The position numbers and the translations under genes are program-made. Below are positions 33,638 through 43,852 of a stretch of DNA of 64,000 nucleotides, in pieces. The stretch is taken from positions 1-64,000 of the forward strand of contig NZ_VOTZ01000001.1 in NCBI RefSeq assembly GCF_024372745.1, written 5' to 3'. This DNA is from Methanocalculus taiwanensis (lineage in GTDB: Archaea; Halobacteriota; Methanomicrobia; Methanomicrobiales; Methanocorpusculaceae). Each line of letters starts with the position of its first letter. Positions within the stretch are counted from its first letter, which is position 1. The notes under the pieces were generated by a model. That model worked only from the letters and a program-made list of their open reading frames with translations, did not search any database and was not told where the DNA came from.

Positions 33638-36600
33638 CTACATAAAATCCGCAAGCCCCAGCTGGAGCTTCTGCTCCTCCCCGAATGTCGAGTTGATGGA
33701 GGCATTGATCACCGCAATCCGCTGCTTTGTGTACTCGGAGACCAAAAACTCCTCACAGATCGAGAGCGATGCCGCCAGGTATTTCTTCACCGCACCCTCC
33801 GAGACCGTGGCGATAATCTTGTTCCCGCACCGGCATTTCCCGGCAAGCGGCATCCTTCGGAACTTCAAACCGCACCGGGGACACCGGAATCCCTGCTTTG
33901 AGAAGGCATTTAGGTTCCCGATCATGTCGCGGATGAAATGGGTCGTCAGGACACGCTCAGCAAGATCATCCTCGTCAACAGCACGGATCATCCTCGCAAG
34001 AACGAGCTCTGCATCCAGCTTATCCACCATCGACCCAAGCCGGGTATACATCGTCGTCTCAGGTCCTGCCGAGATATCTGTCGTATCATGGGTGAATGAG
34101 AACCCTTCGTACTGGCCGGGGGTGCCGATCCTAAGCTCCACGTGATCCACCACCTTCTCAAGCTCTTTTGGCTGCGTGTAGGTGAGGCAGGCTTCGTACA
34201 CCGAAAGCGGATACCGGCTCATCACATCCACATTCAGGGTCTCCTTATCGACCTCGCCTGGGTCAATCCGGCTCGTCAGGACGAGCGGGGCATCCATCGA
34301 GCCGCCCCGCGTCTCAGGCAGGAACGAACGCGAAAAGTTGATTAAGCCATCCAGAAGCAGCATCACGCAGTCCTCATCACCGTCGCACTGACCGGTAAAT
34401 ATCCCGTTTGCATGGAGAGTGTGATCATCTGCCACCGTAACACAGTACACCCGGTCATCAAGGCAGGGAACCGGTTCAGCAGTCTTGATCGTGTCCGCAA
34501 TCACCATACCCCCCTCCATCACCGGAACCCGTGCCCCCGGCTTCACCTCAAGGGCACGGATCTTCCGCAGATATGCACAATCCCAGACAACCATCGCATG
34601 ATCAGGGGTTACCGCAAGCTTCTTACCACGCTCAGTCTCAAAAAGGATAAGATGTGCCGGGGCACGATGAACCGAGACCGAGGTGATCTTCCTCATCTTC
34701 GGGTTTCCATTTGTATCCACTGCCACAAGCATATGAGGGAATGCAGGATCTGAATAGAAGGTCCCGAGCCGGTCGCACCCGGGCTGCGAGATATCGAAAT
34801 TCTCAATAACAAAATCCCGGATCGGCATCTTCCTCCAGCCGGACTGCCCGTATACCTCGATCTCTGTATCGCCATGGAAACAGTTACGGCGTTTTGCTGC
34901 ATGGAAGAAAGGATGGGCATACCCCACAAGCGCCCGGGAATATCCGATCAGCCGGGCAAGAACACCCGCACTCGTATGAGGTGCGAGCCCGATCAAGAGC
35001 TGGCCGACGAGATCCACGGGCTTCTCTGCATTATAGAACCGGGGCAGGCCATACACCTTCTCAAGGAGATCATCCATAAAACCTGCCACCTTGAGGAGAT
35101 ATTCGCCGCAGTCCTCTGAAACAAGGATATCCTGCGGCTTCAGCTCACAGATCTGGTTACTATCCACCAGATCATCCCCCTCGATATCCTTCACGTACCC
35201 AAGCTCGCGGAGCCTCTCGGGCGGCACCCCGATCTCAGATGGGCGGAAGTGGGTGAGGGGGAGATCGATCATATCGTACCTGACAGTTCCGTCCTTGAAG
35301 ACGAAGAGATCCCGGACTGCCCGGAGGATCCCTTTTTCAATCGGCTCAACCGACCGCTCGCGGGAGATCAGCCCTTTGACTCCCTTCAGGAGCTTCAGAT
35401 CCGATTGCTGCATCCCCAGAGTAGCGAGTGCGGATTCATACTCCTTTTTAATATTAATCTCTACTTCTGTTGTGCAGGTGAGCGGCGCATCGCACCGTGG
35501 ACAGCGGTCGCCATCTGTAATCTCCTTGTTACAGTGGACACACCTGAAGACCGGCAGCGTATGCCCCCCGCATGAACACCGGTTCCAGAAGGTCTTCTCC
35601 CCGCAGACGGTGCACCGCCGCTCACCTACCTCAATTGAGATCTGGCCCTGCGTCTCGACATCGATATAGAGATCCCCATCTTCCATTGTCTCCTGCCGCC
35701 GCTTTGCGCCTGCTCCCTGGAACGAGCGCCGGGCACCCCCTTCGTTTCCGATTGGAAAAAGTGCATGAGGCGCAGTCTTCATCTTCCTTGGAGCGGATTT
35801 CCCTGGCCTGCCCATCCTGCCGCCGATCCGGGTTCCTGCCTTTGAACGAAGTTTAAAACCGCTCAGGTGAGACGCACAGAGAAGACCGTTTCCGCAATCA
35901 GGCAGGCTTTGCCAGCCGGGGCGGCGCGAGAGATCCAGGCCAAGGCCAAGGCAGGCGAGGAATGAATAGCAGGTGTGAAGAACAATCTCTCCATTCTCAA
36001 CCGTATGTGGAACAAGGGTCTCCTCGATGAGCCCCTTAACCTCGTCATCAAGCCTGATCCTGAGCACCCCCTCTGCCATCCGTCCACGCTCCACAACCAG
36101 CTCAGCAAGCCTGCAGAACTCTTCATGGGAGAGATCATCAAAGAACCAGGTGTAATCGGGATGGAGGTACGCACCATTCATTGCGAAACTGATCGCCTCC
36201 ATTTCGTTTGCAGGATGCCGGGGACCGCCTTCCTGGAGCCACCATTCCTCACAGTAGGACGGAGGCACAAGCGGATGGTTATTCTCAAGGAACTCCCCAA
36301 AGCTGATTAAGATCTCGCCGACATCAAGAATATGCTCGATCTCCTTTGCAACCTCCTTTGCCTCCTTTCCTGAATCAATCCGCCTCACCTCACCAGACCT
36401 GAGCCGGACCGTCGGCCCCTCAATTGAATCGACAGGCACAATTCCGGCCGCTTTTCCGGGCCGCTCCACCTTCAGCTGGGTGCCAGGTGAGAGGTACTCG
36501 CCGAGGATGTACATCGTCGCGGGATTTAAGCCTCCGGCGGCGAGGCCGGTATTTCTCGCACGCCCAAGCCTGAGCCGGAATCCCCCTTTCCGCATCGGGT

Positions 36601-37534
36601 AGGCAAAGACCGGGCGGCCGGCAATGGTATCCCTGATGAATTTGTCTTTGGGCTTTATTCCCTGCTCCACCTCTTCGCCGCCCGTCTTTGTGCCGGAAAC
36701 GAGCTGATCGAGCCATTCCCACCCCTCCATCTTCATCTTCCGGACATTCTTCTGGACTTTCGGGGCTTTCAGGGCGAGCCCTTCTGCAATAACAAGCGCC
36801 ATCCCGCCACGGACGGCGTTCGTCTCCACCCGATCGAGGTTCCGGTATCCCGAGACCTCCTCTTTTTCGGTCGGCTCGCCATCAATACAGACCGGACAGT
36901 TCCCGATGATCAGCCGAAGCTCTGCATCTGTCGGCGCATACTGGAGGCTCAAAATATTGTTATACTGCCGGATCTCCTCGATATACCGCTCAATCTCATT
37001 CTGGCGTGGGATATACCGGTTAATGCCGAGCCCCTGCCGTACATAGTCGCCGACAAGCACCGAAAGCGCCTGTGCGGTGCCGCCTGCTGACCGGATCGGC
37101 CCGGCATAGTAGATCTTGAGGTACTCGGTACCATCATCATTTTTTCCAAAACCCACCTTGGCTATTCCTTCCGTCGGAGCAGAGACCACACCTTCGGTTA
37201 AAAGCGCCATCGAACACCGGATCGCGTGATCGACCACCTCCTCACGCGAGGTCTCCCCGAACTTCCGGGCAACAAAATCATCCCCGATTTTCAGCGCCGC
37301 CTCCTCACGTGACATCTCTGCTTCCAGCTCACGGATACGTGCCGCCACACCGGGAATAGCAAGAAGCGCCTCGACACGATCGGCAAGATCATTTGCGATC
37401 GGTATCTCCGGGTTTATTGCGGGATCAATACCCCGTGAACGTGCCTCTTGTGCTATCCGGAGCGCCTCATCAAGCTGCCGGTTCAGGGAAGCAAGATAGC
37501 CTTCCATCGCTATCGACATCGCCGGAAGCTCCAT
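33638..37534 (-). CDS. polC: DNA polymerase D (Pol II) large subunit DP2, with intein
   Basis: This 1298-residue precursor is the large catalytic subunit of the archaeal replicative polymerase D. Family landmarks include [20 protein letters not shown], a first zinc cluster region ([17 protein letters not shown], then CVHCNKEI and [10 protein letters not shown]), the active-site sequence RRN...[11 protein letters not shown], and a C-terminal zinc motif (CPRCGLKF...CRCGN). The active-site sequence is split between Asn884 and Cys1050 by a 165-residue intein (885-1049), so the mature protein would have 1133 residues. The gene is the last protein gene of a tight minus-strand series after DUF432, MscS and a HEAT protein (five bases from the last), with tRNA-Leu 47 bases downstream. 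The small subunit DP1 is not in this window. Confidence 0.97.
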   Translation of the reverse strand: MELPAMSIAMEGYLASLNRQLDEALRIAQEARSRGIDPAINPEIPIANDLADRVEALLAIPGVAARIRELEAEMSREEAALKIGDDFVARKFGETSREEVVDHAIRCSMALLTEGVVSAPTEGIAKVGFGKNDDGTEYLKIYYAGPIRSAGGTAQALSVLVGDYVRQGLGINRYIPRQNEIERYIEEIRQYNNILSLQYAPTDAELRLIIGNCPVCIDGEPTEKEEVSGYRNLDRVETNAVRGGMALVIAEGLALKAPKVQKNVRKMKMEGWEWLDQLVSGTKTGGEEVEQGIKPKDKFIRDTIAGRPVFAYPMRKGGFRLRLGRARNTGLAAGGLNPATMYILGEYLSPGTQLKVERPGKAAGIVPVDSIEGPTVRLRSGEVRRIDSGKEAKEVAKEIEHILDVGEILISFGEFLENNHPLVPPSYCEEWWLQEGGPRHPANEMEAISFAMNGAYLHPDYTWFFDDLSHEEFCRLAELVVERGRMAEGVLRIRLDDEVKGLIEETLVPHTVENGEIVLHTCYSFLACLGLGLDLSRRPGWQSLPDCGNGLLCASHLSGFKLRSKAGTRIGGRMGRPGKSAPRKMKTAPHALFPIGNEGGARRSFQGAGAKRRQETMEDGDLYIDVETQGQISIEVGERRCTVCGEKTFWNRCSCGGHTLPVFRCVHCNKEITDGDRCPRCDAPLTCTTEVEINIKKEYESALATLGMQQSDLKLLKGVKGLISRERSVEPIEKGILRAVRDLFVFKDGTVRYDMIDLPLTHFRPSEIGVPPERLRELGYVKDIEGDDLVDSNQICELKPQDILVSEDCGEYLLKVAGFMDDLLEKVYGLPRFYNAEKPVDLVGQLLIGLAPHTSAGVLARLIGYSRALVGYAHPFFHAAKRRNCFHGDTEIEVYGQSGWRKMPIRDFVIENFDISQPGCDRLGTFYSDPAFPHMLVAVDTNGNPKMRKITSVSVHRAPAHLILFETERGKKLAVTPDHAMVVWDCAYLRKIRALEVKPGARVPVMEGGMVIADTIKTAEPVPCLDDRVYCVTVADDHTLHANGIFTGQCDGDEDCVMLLLDGLINFSRSFLPETRGGSMDAPLVLTSRIDPGEVDKETLNVDVMSRYPLSVYEACLTYTQPKELEKVVDHVELRIGTPGQYEGFSFTHDTTDISAGPETTMYTRLGSMVDKLDAELVLARMIRAVDEDDLAERVLTTHFIRDMIGNLNAFSKQGFRCPRCGLKFRRMPLAGKCRCGNKIIATVSEGAVKKYLAASLSICEEFLVSEYTKQRIAVINASINSTFGEEQKLQLGLADFM
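34388..34882 (-). other. Mini-intein inside DP2
   Basis: The 165-residue insert begins with Cys in [10 protein letters not shown] (block A), has the TxxH motif in [11 protein letters not shown] (block B, Thr92 and His95 of the intein), a block F region ([16 protein letters not shown]) and ends FTGQ before the extein Cys of CDGDED. It has no room for a homing endonuclease. The C-terminal residue is Gln instead of Asn and the penultimate residue is Gly instead of His. A Gln-ending intein is known from Pyrococcus abyssi Pol II, so splicing remains plausible. Confidence 0.9.
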
Positions 37535-37539
37535 GGCCT

Positions 37540-38043
37540 TTACTCCCCGTCTTCTGAAAAGAGTGTCATTATCCCCTCTTCACCCATCCGGAAGAGGACG
37601 AGCCCGGCTGAATTCCTGAGGAAGGGATCATCACCCTCAGATACTTCTTTCAGCGCTGGCATGGCTGGATCGCCGATTCTGCAAAGCGCCAGTGCCGCTG
37701 CCCCACGGACTGCGACATCGTCATCCGCAAGCAGCCTGATAAGGAGCGGGATCGCCGCTTCACCAAACGCCGCAAGTGAAGCGGTCAGATACCGCCGCAC
37801 CTCAGGGTTATCAGTCCTTCTGATCTCTTCAATCACCGGCTCAAATGCCGGAAGGCCCATCCGGGCAATGGCACGAGCAAGATACCACCGCATCGTCTGC
37901 GGCGCTTCTCCAAGTGCCCTGACAATCTCGGGAATCGCATCCGGACCGCATTCCGCAAGTGCCTCTTCTGCTGAACGGCGGGCAGCCAGAACGGGCTCGC
38001 CAACCGCCTTCTTCAGGGCAAGGATTGCTATCCTACCAGTCAT
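37540..38043 (-). CDS. HEAT-repeat protein
   Basis: This protein of about 167 residues consists of HEAT-type helical repeats of about 30 residues, with recurring patterns such as [36 protein letters not shown] and [20 protein letters not shown] repeats form a curved scaffold that binds other proteins. I prefer the ATG at 38043 ([14 protein letters not shown]), which overlaps the MscS stop by 11 bases; an ATG at 38091 is also in frame. It lies between the MscS and DP2 genes in one tight minus-strand series. A specific role is not evident. Confidence 0.82.
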   Translation of the reverse strand: MTGRIAILALKKAVGEPVLAARRSAEEALAECGPDAIPEIVRALGEAPQTMRWYLARAIARMGLPAFEPVIEEIRRTDNPEVRRYLTASLAAFGEAAIPLLIRLLADDDVAVRGAAALALCRIGDPAMPALKEVSEGDDPFLRNSAGLVLFRMGEEGIMTLFSEDGE

Positions 38044-38992
38044 GGGTATCTCCGGGCTTTGGCTTACCAACCTTCGTATCAGACCCTTCATCCTGAAAAG
38101 GTATCTCCTTAATAGGGGGCGGACCCTTCACGGCCTTCATATCGGTCTTGAGGATATTATTGAACCAGACCTCCTGCTGCGGGAAGGGGATCTGAATATC
38201 GTTCTTCTCAAGCTCTACCTTTATCTTCCAGAGCAGCTCTGTCCGGAGCCCCCACCAGTAGAGGGAGGGAGACCAGATCTTCACCACGATATTGACACTC
38301 GAATCATCGAGCTTGTCCACATACACCGATGGGGCGGGGCTTTTCAGTGCATATGGCTCTTTCTCGATCATCGATTTGATGATAGAAATTGCTTTCTTCG
38401 CATCATCCTGGTACCGGATGCCGATTGTGTAGTCAAACCGGCGTGCCGGGTGGATAACGAGGTTCGTGATATCGCTTGTGAAGAGCTTGGAGTTTGGAAC
38501 CCTGACATACATGCCATCATATGTCCTGACAATCGTCGACATGATCTGGATCTTCTGTACAGTTGCTGTCAGTGAACCGATAGACACATTATCCCCGATC
38601 TTGATCGGCCGCTCAAAGAGGAGGAATATCCCCGATACCAGGTTTGAAACAATATTCTGGGTAGCAAACGCAACAGCGACTGCGATGATACCACCTGCAA
38701 CAAAGAGGCCGGAGAGATCAAAGTGGAGATAGGGGAGGATACTGAGGATCACTACGATATAGACAAAATATGAGACGAGAGTGATCATCAGATCGAGATC
38801 CGGTTTTGCAACCTTCTCACCGAAACTCCGTTTCAGCCATATCCTGACGATGCGCACAATAATAACACCAGCAATGGCGATGATTGCAACCCACAGGATG
38901 TCGAGCAGGGTTATATCCCCAAGAACAGGTATAGAGAGCAGATCAAAGATGGAACTGCCGTTACTTTCTACACCATCATCAATAGCGCTCAT
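38033..38992 (-). CDS. MscS-family mechanosensitive channel
   Basis: This 319-residue protein has three transmembrane helices (about 30-50, 70-90, 93-115). The pore-lining third helix (GGIIAVAVAFATQNIVSNLVSG) is rich in Gly and Ala as in MscS, and is followed by FLLFERPIKIGDNVSIGS, the hallmark of the MscS beta domain. The C-terminal alpha/beta domain ends with IPFPQQEVWF, also typical. Such channels release solutes on hypo-osmotic shock. The start ATG directly follows the stop of the DUF432 gene with no gap, so the two should be co-translated. Confidence 0.93.
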   Translation of the reverse strand: MSAIDDGVESNGSSIFDLLSIPVLGDITLLDILWVAIIAIAGVIIVRIVRIWLKRSFGEKVAKPDLDLMITLVSYFVYIVVILSILPYLHFDLSGLFVAGGIIAVAVAFATQNIVSNLVSGIFLLFERPIKIGDNVSIGSLTATVQKIQIMSTIVRTYDGMYVRVPNSKLFTSDITNLVIHPARRFDYTIGIRYQDDAKKAISIIKSMIEKEPYALKSPAPSVYVDKLDDSSVNIVVKIWSPSLYWWGLRTELLWKIKVELEKNDIQIPFPQQEVWFNNILKTDMKAVKGPPPIKEIPFQDEGSDTKVGKPKPGDTHDW

Positions 38993-39733
38993 CTATACCA
39001 GCCCCTCATCCATCGCGTAGTACGCCAGCTTATCAACACCCGCGAGTTTCCGCGAATAGTAGAGTTCGATTGACTTCTGCATCCCGCTAATAATCGGCTT
39101 ATCCTCAAAGGCGGTATAAGCAAGCTTCTGCGTGTAGATCTTCATACCGGCACTCATTGAGACGAGATCATTATCATAGTATATCTTCATCCCGAAGTTT
39201 TCAAAGACCACCCGGGATACCTCTACCCAGTTCTTTGTCGAATTCATCAGATCCAGCTCAACAACTCCATAGAGGCTTGGATCCGGTTCAGGACGCCTGA
39301 GGAAGACCTCACTCCAGTGATACCGGGTGATCACGCCGGTATCGGTCGGGCCATAGAGCGAGTACTTTGGCGGCACTCTCGAAAAGATATCAATACAACG
39401 GTACGCATCGTTCTTCATGAGGAAGACAGCAATCTCGATCGGAAAGGTGACATAAATCCGGCGTGTTGCCTCCGGCTCGATCTCGATCGGTTCGAACCGG
39501 ATCTCAAGGAACCGGGTCACCTCATCAGGCAGGTTCAAAGGCTCCACCGGATTGATGATCACCGTCCCGGATTCAGAGGCGATGATCCGCTCCACAACCG
39601 TTCCGCCAAGGTTGCGGTGATACCTGAGAAAATCGTCGTCTTTTGAAAAGCAGACCTTCAGGTCATCCTTTTCGACACAAAATTCATATCCAAATTTCCC
39701 GTACACAGGAGTGATCTGGTATCCACCAGCCAA
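38993..39733 (-). CDS. DUF432 family protein
   Basis: This 246-residue protein matches the archaeal DUF432 family. It has an all-beta N-terminal part with an acidic central strand pair (RFLEIRFEPIEIEPEATRRIYVTFPIEI), the LYGPTDTGVITRYHWSE segment and a C-terminal EDKPIISGMQKSIELYYSRKL tail. No membrane helix is visible, and it has no known function. It directly abuts the MscS gene on the same strand, a recurrent arrangement of DUF432 in archaea, which suggests a role tied to the channel (inference). Confidence 0.82.
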   Translation of the reverse strand: MAGGYQITPVYGKFGYEFCVEKDDLKVCFSKDDDFLRYHRNLGGTVVERIIASESGTVIINPVEPLNLPDEVTRFLEIRFEPIEIEPEATRRIYVTFPIEIAVFLMKNDAYRCIDIFSRVPPKYSLYGPTDTGVITRYHWSEVFLRRPEPDPSLYGVVELDLMNSTKNWVEVSRVVFENFGMKIYYDNDLVSMSAGMKIYTQKLAYTAFEDKPIISGMQKSIELYYSRKLAGVDKLAYYAMDEGLV

Positions 39734-39785
39734 TAAAGGTTACCTCGTATCAGGGATATTTCTCCAAAAAAGACAAAATAGACAG

Positions 39786-40964
39786 TTATTCTGATTTCCC
39801 AGCCATCAGTTCTTCAATGAAAGGTACAAGGGTTGGATCTGCGAGTTCTTCAAGAGAAGAGGCAAGCTGGAAACGCTGGTTGGAATCTGCATCCGCAAAG
39901 ATCCCGATGACGGCTTCAGCAAGGCCCCGCTCCAGCATAAGAGTACGTAGATCATCTGGAGATACAGATCTGATGACTTCAAGGAGCAGGGGGATAGCCG
40001 TGGATCCGATCTTTGAAAGCGACATTGCCGCTTCAAGGCTGACCATATCGACAGGATCAAAGAGGGCATCAATGAGCGGTGGGATCACCAGATCTGATTC
40101 GATCACCCCGCATGCGGTCACCGCAGCAGCCCGGATCGCCGGATCAGGAGATGAAAGAGAGTTTTTAAGGCCGGTTATCGCCGGATCCCCTATGGATCCG
40201 AGTGCCAGTGCAACCCGGCTCCGGACATAGGCATCGGGATCAGAGAGGCGTGCGATCAGTGGGGTAACTGCCCGCGGATCCCCGATCTCGCCGAGGGCAA
40301 TGGCGACCTTCCATCTGACATCATCATCGGAATCATCCAGCAGGGTGATCAACGGGCCAACAGCAGGCGGGCCGATTCTGGCAAGCGCCTCTGCCGCCTT
40401 CCACCGGAGCCCGGAATAAGCATCGCTTTGCAGGGTTTCAACAAGTAGTTCAATCGCACGGGGATCACGGAGGAGACCAAGCGCATCTATTGCAGAATAG
40501 CGCTGATCAAGCTCGCCGTGCGCAAGAACAGTCAGAAGGGCGGGAAGATCACCCCCTTTTCTCATCTTCACGATATCGCCCTCGCTCACCATCATTGCCC
40601 GCACCCGGTACATGCTATCCTCAAGCATCTCCCGTACATGCCCTTCCCTGATATATGTTGAGAAGAGGTAGCCGGAGAGGAGACCGGCAATGATGAATGA
40701 TCCGGCACGGAAGGCAGCATCTGCGGTCACTGACCCGGTTACGACAAAATCAGCATAGATATGCACAATAGCGAGATATACACCGGTGGCAACGCCATAA
40801 TACCGGAAATAGAATGCAGAGACGATGATGATGATATAATAGAGATGGGTGTAGCCCGCTACAACGCCGTCGCCTGCATGATAGATCAGCTCTGCTGCTG
40901 TTGCGAGGAGAAGCCCCATGATCACAATTATAATCTGAACATTCCGATCTCCCGGCTGATCCAT
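39786..40964 (-). CDS. Membrane-anchored HEAT-repeat protein
   Basis: This 392-residue protein has about four transmembrane helices (about 8-115) followed by a cytoplasmic array of about eight HEAT/PBS-lyase-type repeats (from about 140). The repeat core reads, for example, RWKAAEALARIGPPAVGPLI and RWKVAIALGEIGDPRAVTPLI. Such repeats bind partner proteins; the membrane part would hold the scaffold at the membrane. It lies 52 bases upstream of the DUF432 gene on the same strand. The partner is unknown. Confidence 0.85.
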   Translation of the reverse strand: MDQPGDRNVQIIIVIMGLLLATAAELIYHAGDGVVAGYTHLYYIIIIVSAFYFRYYGVATGVYLAIVHIYADFVVTGSVTADAAFRAGSFIIAGLLSGYLFSTYIREGHVREMLEDSMYRVRAMMVSEGDIVKMRKGGDLPALLTVLAHGELDQRYSAIDALGLLRDPRAIELLVETLQSDAYSGLRWKAAEALARIGPPAVGPLITLLDDSDDDVRWKVAIALGEIGDPRAVTPLIARLSDPDAYVRSRVALALGSIGDPAITGLKNSLSSPDPAIRAAAVTACGVIESDLVIPPLIDALFDPVDMVSLEAAMSLSKIGSTAIPLLLEVIRSVSPDDLRTLMLERGLAEAVIGIFADADSNQRFQLASSLEELADPTLVPFIEELMAGKSE

Positions 40965-41579
40965 ACTCTTCTATCATGCATTGTGGAATATATGTCCATC
41001 GAAAGAGTCACAATTCAATTTCGCAAGCGATATCATTGAATCATCCGGCAGGAGAGCGATGCGCACAATCATTCGGGCAGGTTCATATCAGCAGGAAATC
41101 ATTCGGAGAGGAGGAAAAAAGCGAATTGTGTTTGGGAACACCTCATCACTCCCAAACGACAAAAGAGTAGTATAGCGACCCGCAGTCCTCAGGCATATGG
41201 GAAAAGAAGAGGACATGATGGGATCGCACCATTACACCAGGAGGTGAGACAGAAGAAGGAACAGACACCATCCCGGACAAAGGCTTTCGGAGGCCACAGT
41301 TCCCGGGATAAACATGGATTACCATCACTTCAGCCAATGGTTAATCAATACCTCATCCATGTGCCCTGATATGATATGCTGTATGCACCAGCCTTTGGGC
41401 ACTTTTCTCCGTTCTCCTTTTCAAAGATCTCGGATTTGAATATGGTTCCAAAACATATTCGGCAGAGATTCTTATCAACCAAATACCAGATAGTTATTCA
41501 GTTTGGGAGCATTTCTGGTATGCAGCACAGACATCAAGGAGGAAAACATTCTATACCTGTCAGAAACAGAGGATGTAAT
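40965..41579. other. Intergenic region with a possible small ORF and a hairpin
   Basis: No established gene fits this 615-base gap. A 38-codon frame at 41059-41175 (MRTIIRAGSYQQEIIRRGGK...) has a purine-rich stretch just before its ATG, but no known family. An imperfect hairpin lies at 41270-41309 (arms ATCCCGG and CCGGGAT, inner stem GGCTT/AGGCC). In-frame codons upstream of the regulator gene (41376-41579) look non-coding. Confidence 0.4.
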
Positions 41580-42014
41580 GTGAAACACCTCTCGCGGAAG
41601 GCAGAAGACTATCTCGAGGCAATCTACCGGGTAACAAGCAGAAAAGGATATGCCCGGACAAAGGATGTCGCCCTCGAACTTGGAGTCAGGCCCTCAACCG
41701 TTGTTGAGATGTTTCGGAAACTCCATTCCTTTGGCCTGATTGAATACCGGAGGTACGAAGGGGTCGTTCTCCTGCCAGAAGGCGAGTCAATCGGCAGATC
41801 TGTCCATCTCCGCCATGAAACCCTCAAGGAGTTCCTCCTCCTCCTGAAAGTGCCCGAAACAGTTGCCGAGAAAGACGCCTGTTTCATGGAACACGAGCTG
41901 CATCCGGAAACAATCCAGCAGATCAGGGCACTTCTCGACTGCTTTGGTTCAGATACCGAGGCAGCGGAGACGCTGAAACGCCACCTGACAGCAGCACGGC
42001 TCTCCCGCACCTGA
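41580..42014 (+). CDS. DtxR/MntR-family metal-dependent regulator
   Basis: This protein of 144 residues has the DtxR/MntR plan: LSRKAEDYLEAIYRVT (helix 1), the winged helix RTKDVALELGVRPSTVVEMFRKL with LIEYRRYEGVVLLPEG as the wing, and the dimer/metal region R.ETLKEFLLLLKVPETVAEKDACFMEHELHPET, with the conserved Cys/Met, Glu and His positions. Such regulators bind iron or manganese and repress metal genes. I chose the GTG at 41580 because AGAGGATG lies seven bases upstream and because family members start just before this helix; the in-frame ATG at 41376 would add 68 unrelated residues. It precedes a sulfur-type gene module, 44 bases before the permease gene. Confidence 0.88.
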   Translation: MKHLSRKAEDYLEAIYRVTSRKGYARTKDVALELGVRPSTVVEMFRKLHSFGLIEYRRYEGVVLLPEGESIGRSVHLRHETLKEFLLLLKVPETVAEKDACFMEHELHPETIQQIRALLDCFGSDTEAAETLKRHLTAARLSRT

Positions 42015-42058
42015 GGCAACCTTTTTCCTCTTATCCGCCTCATCACCAGATGTTCTGA

Positions 42059-43837
42059 ATGGATCCGGATATCCTTCTCGTTGGTATCGTCCTTCTTACA
42101 ACGATCGTCCTCTTTGTAAGCGACCGTGTCAGGATCGATCTCGTCGCAATCGGCGCAGCAATCGCCCTCGCATGGCTTGGCCTCATCACACCAGTGGAGG
42201 CAATATCAGGCTTTGCCTCAAATGCGGTAATGGCGATGGCATCGGTGATGATCCTCGGCTATGGGATCGAGAGGACCGGAATCACCTCCAGACTTGCCCG
42301 CTCGATCGTGAAGTATGCCGGAACAGAAGAGCGGCAGGTCAGCTCGACGATCGGGATCACTGTCGGCCTCCTATCCTCACTGATGCAGAATATCGGGGCT
42401 GCCGCCCTCTTCCTTCCGGCGATGAGGAGGATCAGTAAACAGACGAAGATCCCGGTATCGCGGCTGATGATGCCGATGGGATTTGCCGCAATACTCGGTG
42501 GAAGCATTACGATGATCGGATCCGGCCCCCTGATCGTCTTAAACGATCTCCTCAGCCAGTCAGGTGCAGAGCCCTTCGGCCTCTTCGCCGTCACCCCTAT
42601 CGGCCTTGCCCTTTTGATCGCAGGGGTTGCACTCTTCGCCTTCTTCGGAAACACCCTCCTCCCGCAGAAGGAGGAGAAGCTTCCGGGCCCGACAATTGCC
42701 GAGATATGGGGGATCGATCACCCGGTGCGAACCTGCATACTCCCTCCAAAATCCTCCTTTGTCGGACAGACCCGTGAAGAAGCGTTCTTCAAGATCCGGT
42801 ACGGACTCGATCTCCTCGCAGTCAGGACTTATAAGGATATCACGGTCGCCCCGTCACGCTCAACCCGTCTTGAACCTTCACAGGAGCTGGCATTCCTCGG
42901 ATCTGAAGAGAATTTCCAGAAGTTTATCGAAGATTCAGGCTGCATCCCCACCATTGAAGACAGCAGGCTGAAAGAAATCCTGGATGGCGAGGGATTTGGG
43001 TTTGCAGAACTGACTGTCCGGCCAAAAGCTTCCATCATAGGAAAGACCCCGCGTGAGATCGGGTTTCGGCAGCGGTTCTCGATCGAGCCGATCCTCCATG
43101 TCAGTGGTGAGACCGAGAACCGGGTTGATTTCTCGGATATTCCACTTGCAGCCGGAGACACCATCATTGCTTTTGGCTCATGGGATACACTCAGGCTCCT
43201 TGCCGGAAACCGGGATCTGATCCTCCTCACCCATCCCGAAGGCGAGGAGATGCGGCATGGCAAAGGGACGCTCGCCGTGTTGATCTTCGCAGGAGCACTC
43301 GCCCTCACCATGACCGGGGTTCCCCTCTCGCTCGCACTCCTCACCGGTGCCGCAGCGATGGTGATCGCCGGTATCCTCTCGATCGACGAAGCGTACCGGG
43401 CCATTGAATGGAAGACGGTTGTCCTGATCGCAGGGCTTATCCCACTTGGGATCGCGATGGAAAAATCCGGGGCAGCCGCCCTCATCGCCGGATCCCTTAC
43501 AGAAGCGCTCATCGGCACCCACCCGATTGTAATCCTCGCAGCAGTGGCGGTGCTTGCAACAGTGCTCTCCCTGATCATCTCGAATGTCGCCGCAACCGTC
43601 CTGCTGGTACCGCTTGTGATGATCACCGGTGCCGGGACCGGGATCGAGCCGACTGCCCTGGCACTCCTCGTGGCTGTCTGTGCCTCAAACTCCTTCATCC
43701 TCCCGACACATCAGGTGAATGCCCTCTTAATGGGTCCGGGTGGATACAGCACGAGGGACTATCTCAAAGCAGGCAGTGTAATGACAGTCATCTTCATCGC
43801 AATAGCCACAACACTCATTTACCTCCTCATCGCATAG
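42059..43837 (+). CDS. SLC13/DASS-family permease with two TrkA-C domains
   Basis: This 592-residue membrane protein has the anion-permease plan: about five helices, a pore region with SLMQNIGAAALFLPA and AAILGGSITMIGSGPLIVLND (SNT/SGT-type motif), then two soluble RCK-C/TrkA-C domains (about 225-300 and 310-390) and a second membrane half with the matching LSLIISNVAATVLLVPLV and CASNSFILPTHQVNALLMGP motifs. Family members with this architecture carry sulfate, dicarboxylates or other anions with sodium. With its neighbours (persulfide-type enzyme, YeeE/YedE proteins) sulfate, thiosulfate or a related sulfur anion is the best guess. It lies 15 bases before the next gene. Confidence 0.88.
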   Translation: MDPDILLVGIVLLTTIVLFVSDRVRIDLVAIGAAIALAWLGLITPVEAISGFASNAVMAMASVMILGYGIERTGITSRLARSIVKYAGTEERQVSSTIGITVGLLSSLMQNIGAAALFLPAMRRISKQTKIPVSRLMMPMGFAAILGGSITMIGSGPLIVLNDLLSQSGAEPFGLFAVTPIGLALLIAGVALFAFFGNTLLPQKEEKLPGPTIAEIWGIDHPVRTCILPPKSSFVGQTREEAFFKIRYGLDLLAVRTYKDITVAPSRSTRLEPSQELAFLGSEENFQKFIEDSGCIPTIEDSRLKEILDGEGFGFAELTVRPKASIIGKTPREIGFRQRFSIEPILHVSGETENRVDFSDIPLAAGDTIIAFGSWDTLRLLAGNRDLILLTHPEGEEMRHGKGTLAVLIFAGALALTMTGVPLSLALLTGAAAMVIAGILSIDEAYRAIEWKTVVLIAGLIPLGIAMEKSGAAALIAGSLTEALIGTHPIVILAAVAVLATVLSLIISNVAATVLLVPLVMITGAGTGIEPTALALLVAVCASNSFILPTHQVNALLMGPGGYSTRDYLKAGSVMTVIFIAIATTLIYLLIA

Positions 43838-43852
43838 AGCAGTTGAAGCCCT

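Noticed and set aside
33448-33645. 65-codon frame starting at the RloA stop
   Set aside because: It runs through the tRNA-Leu gene and does not resemble a protein; the GTG frame at 33450 is the RloB-like one.
37448-38575. 375-codon plus-strand frame
   Set aside because: It is antisense to DP2, HEAT and MscS genes, all well supported by their motifs.
42829-43698. 289-codon minus-strand frame opposite the SLC13 permease
   Set aside because: It is an antisense shadow rich in Ala, Ser and Arg; the plus strand carries the permease motifs.
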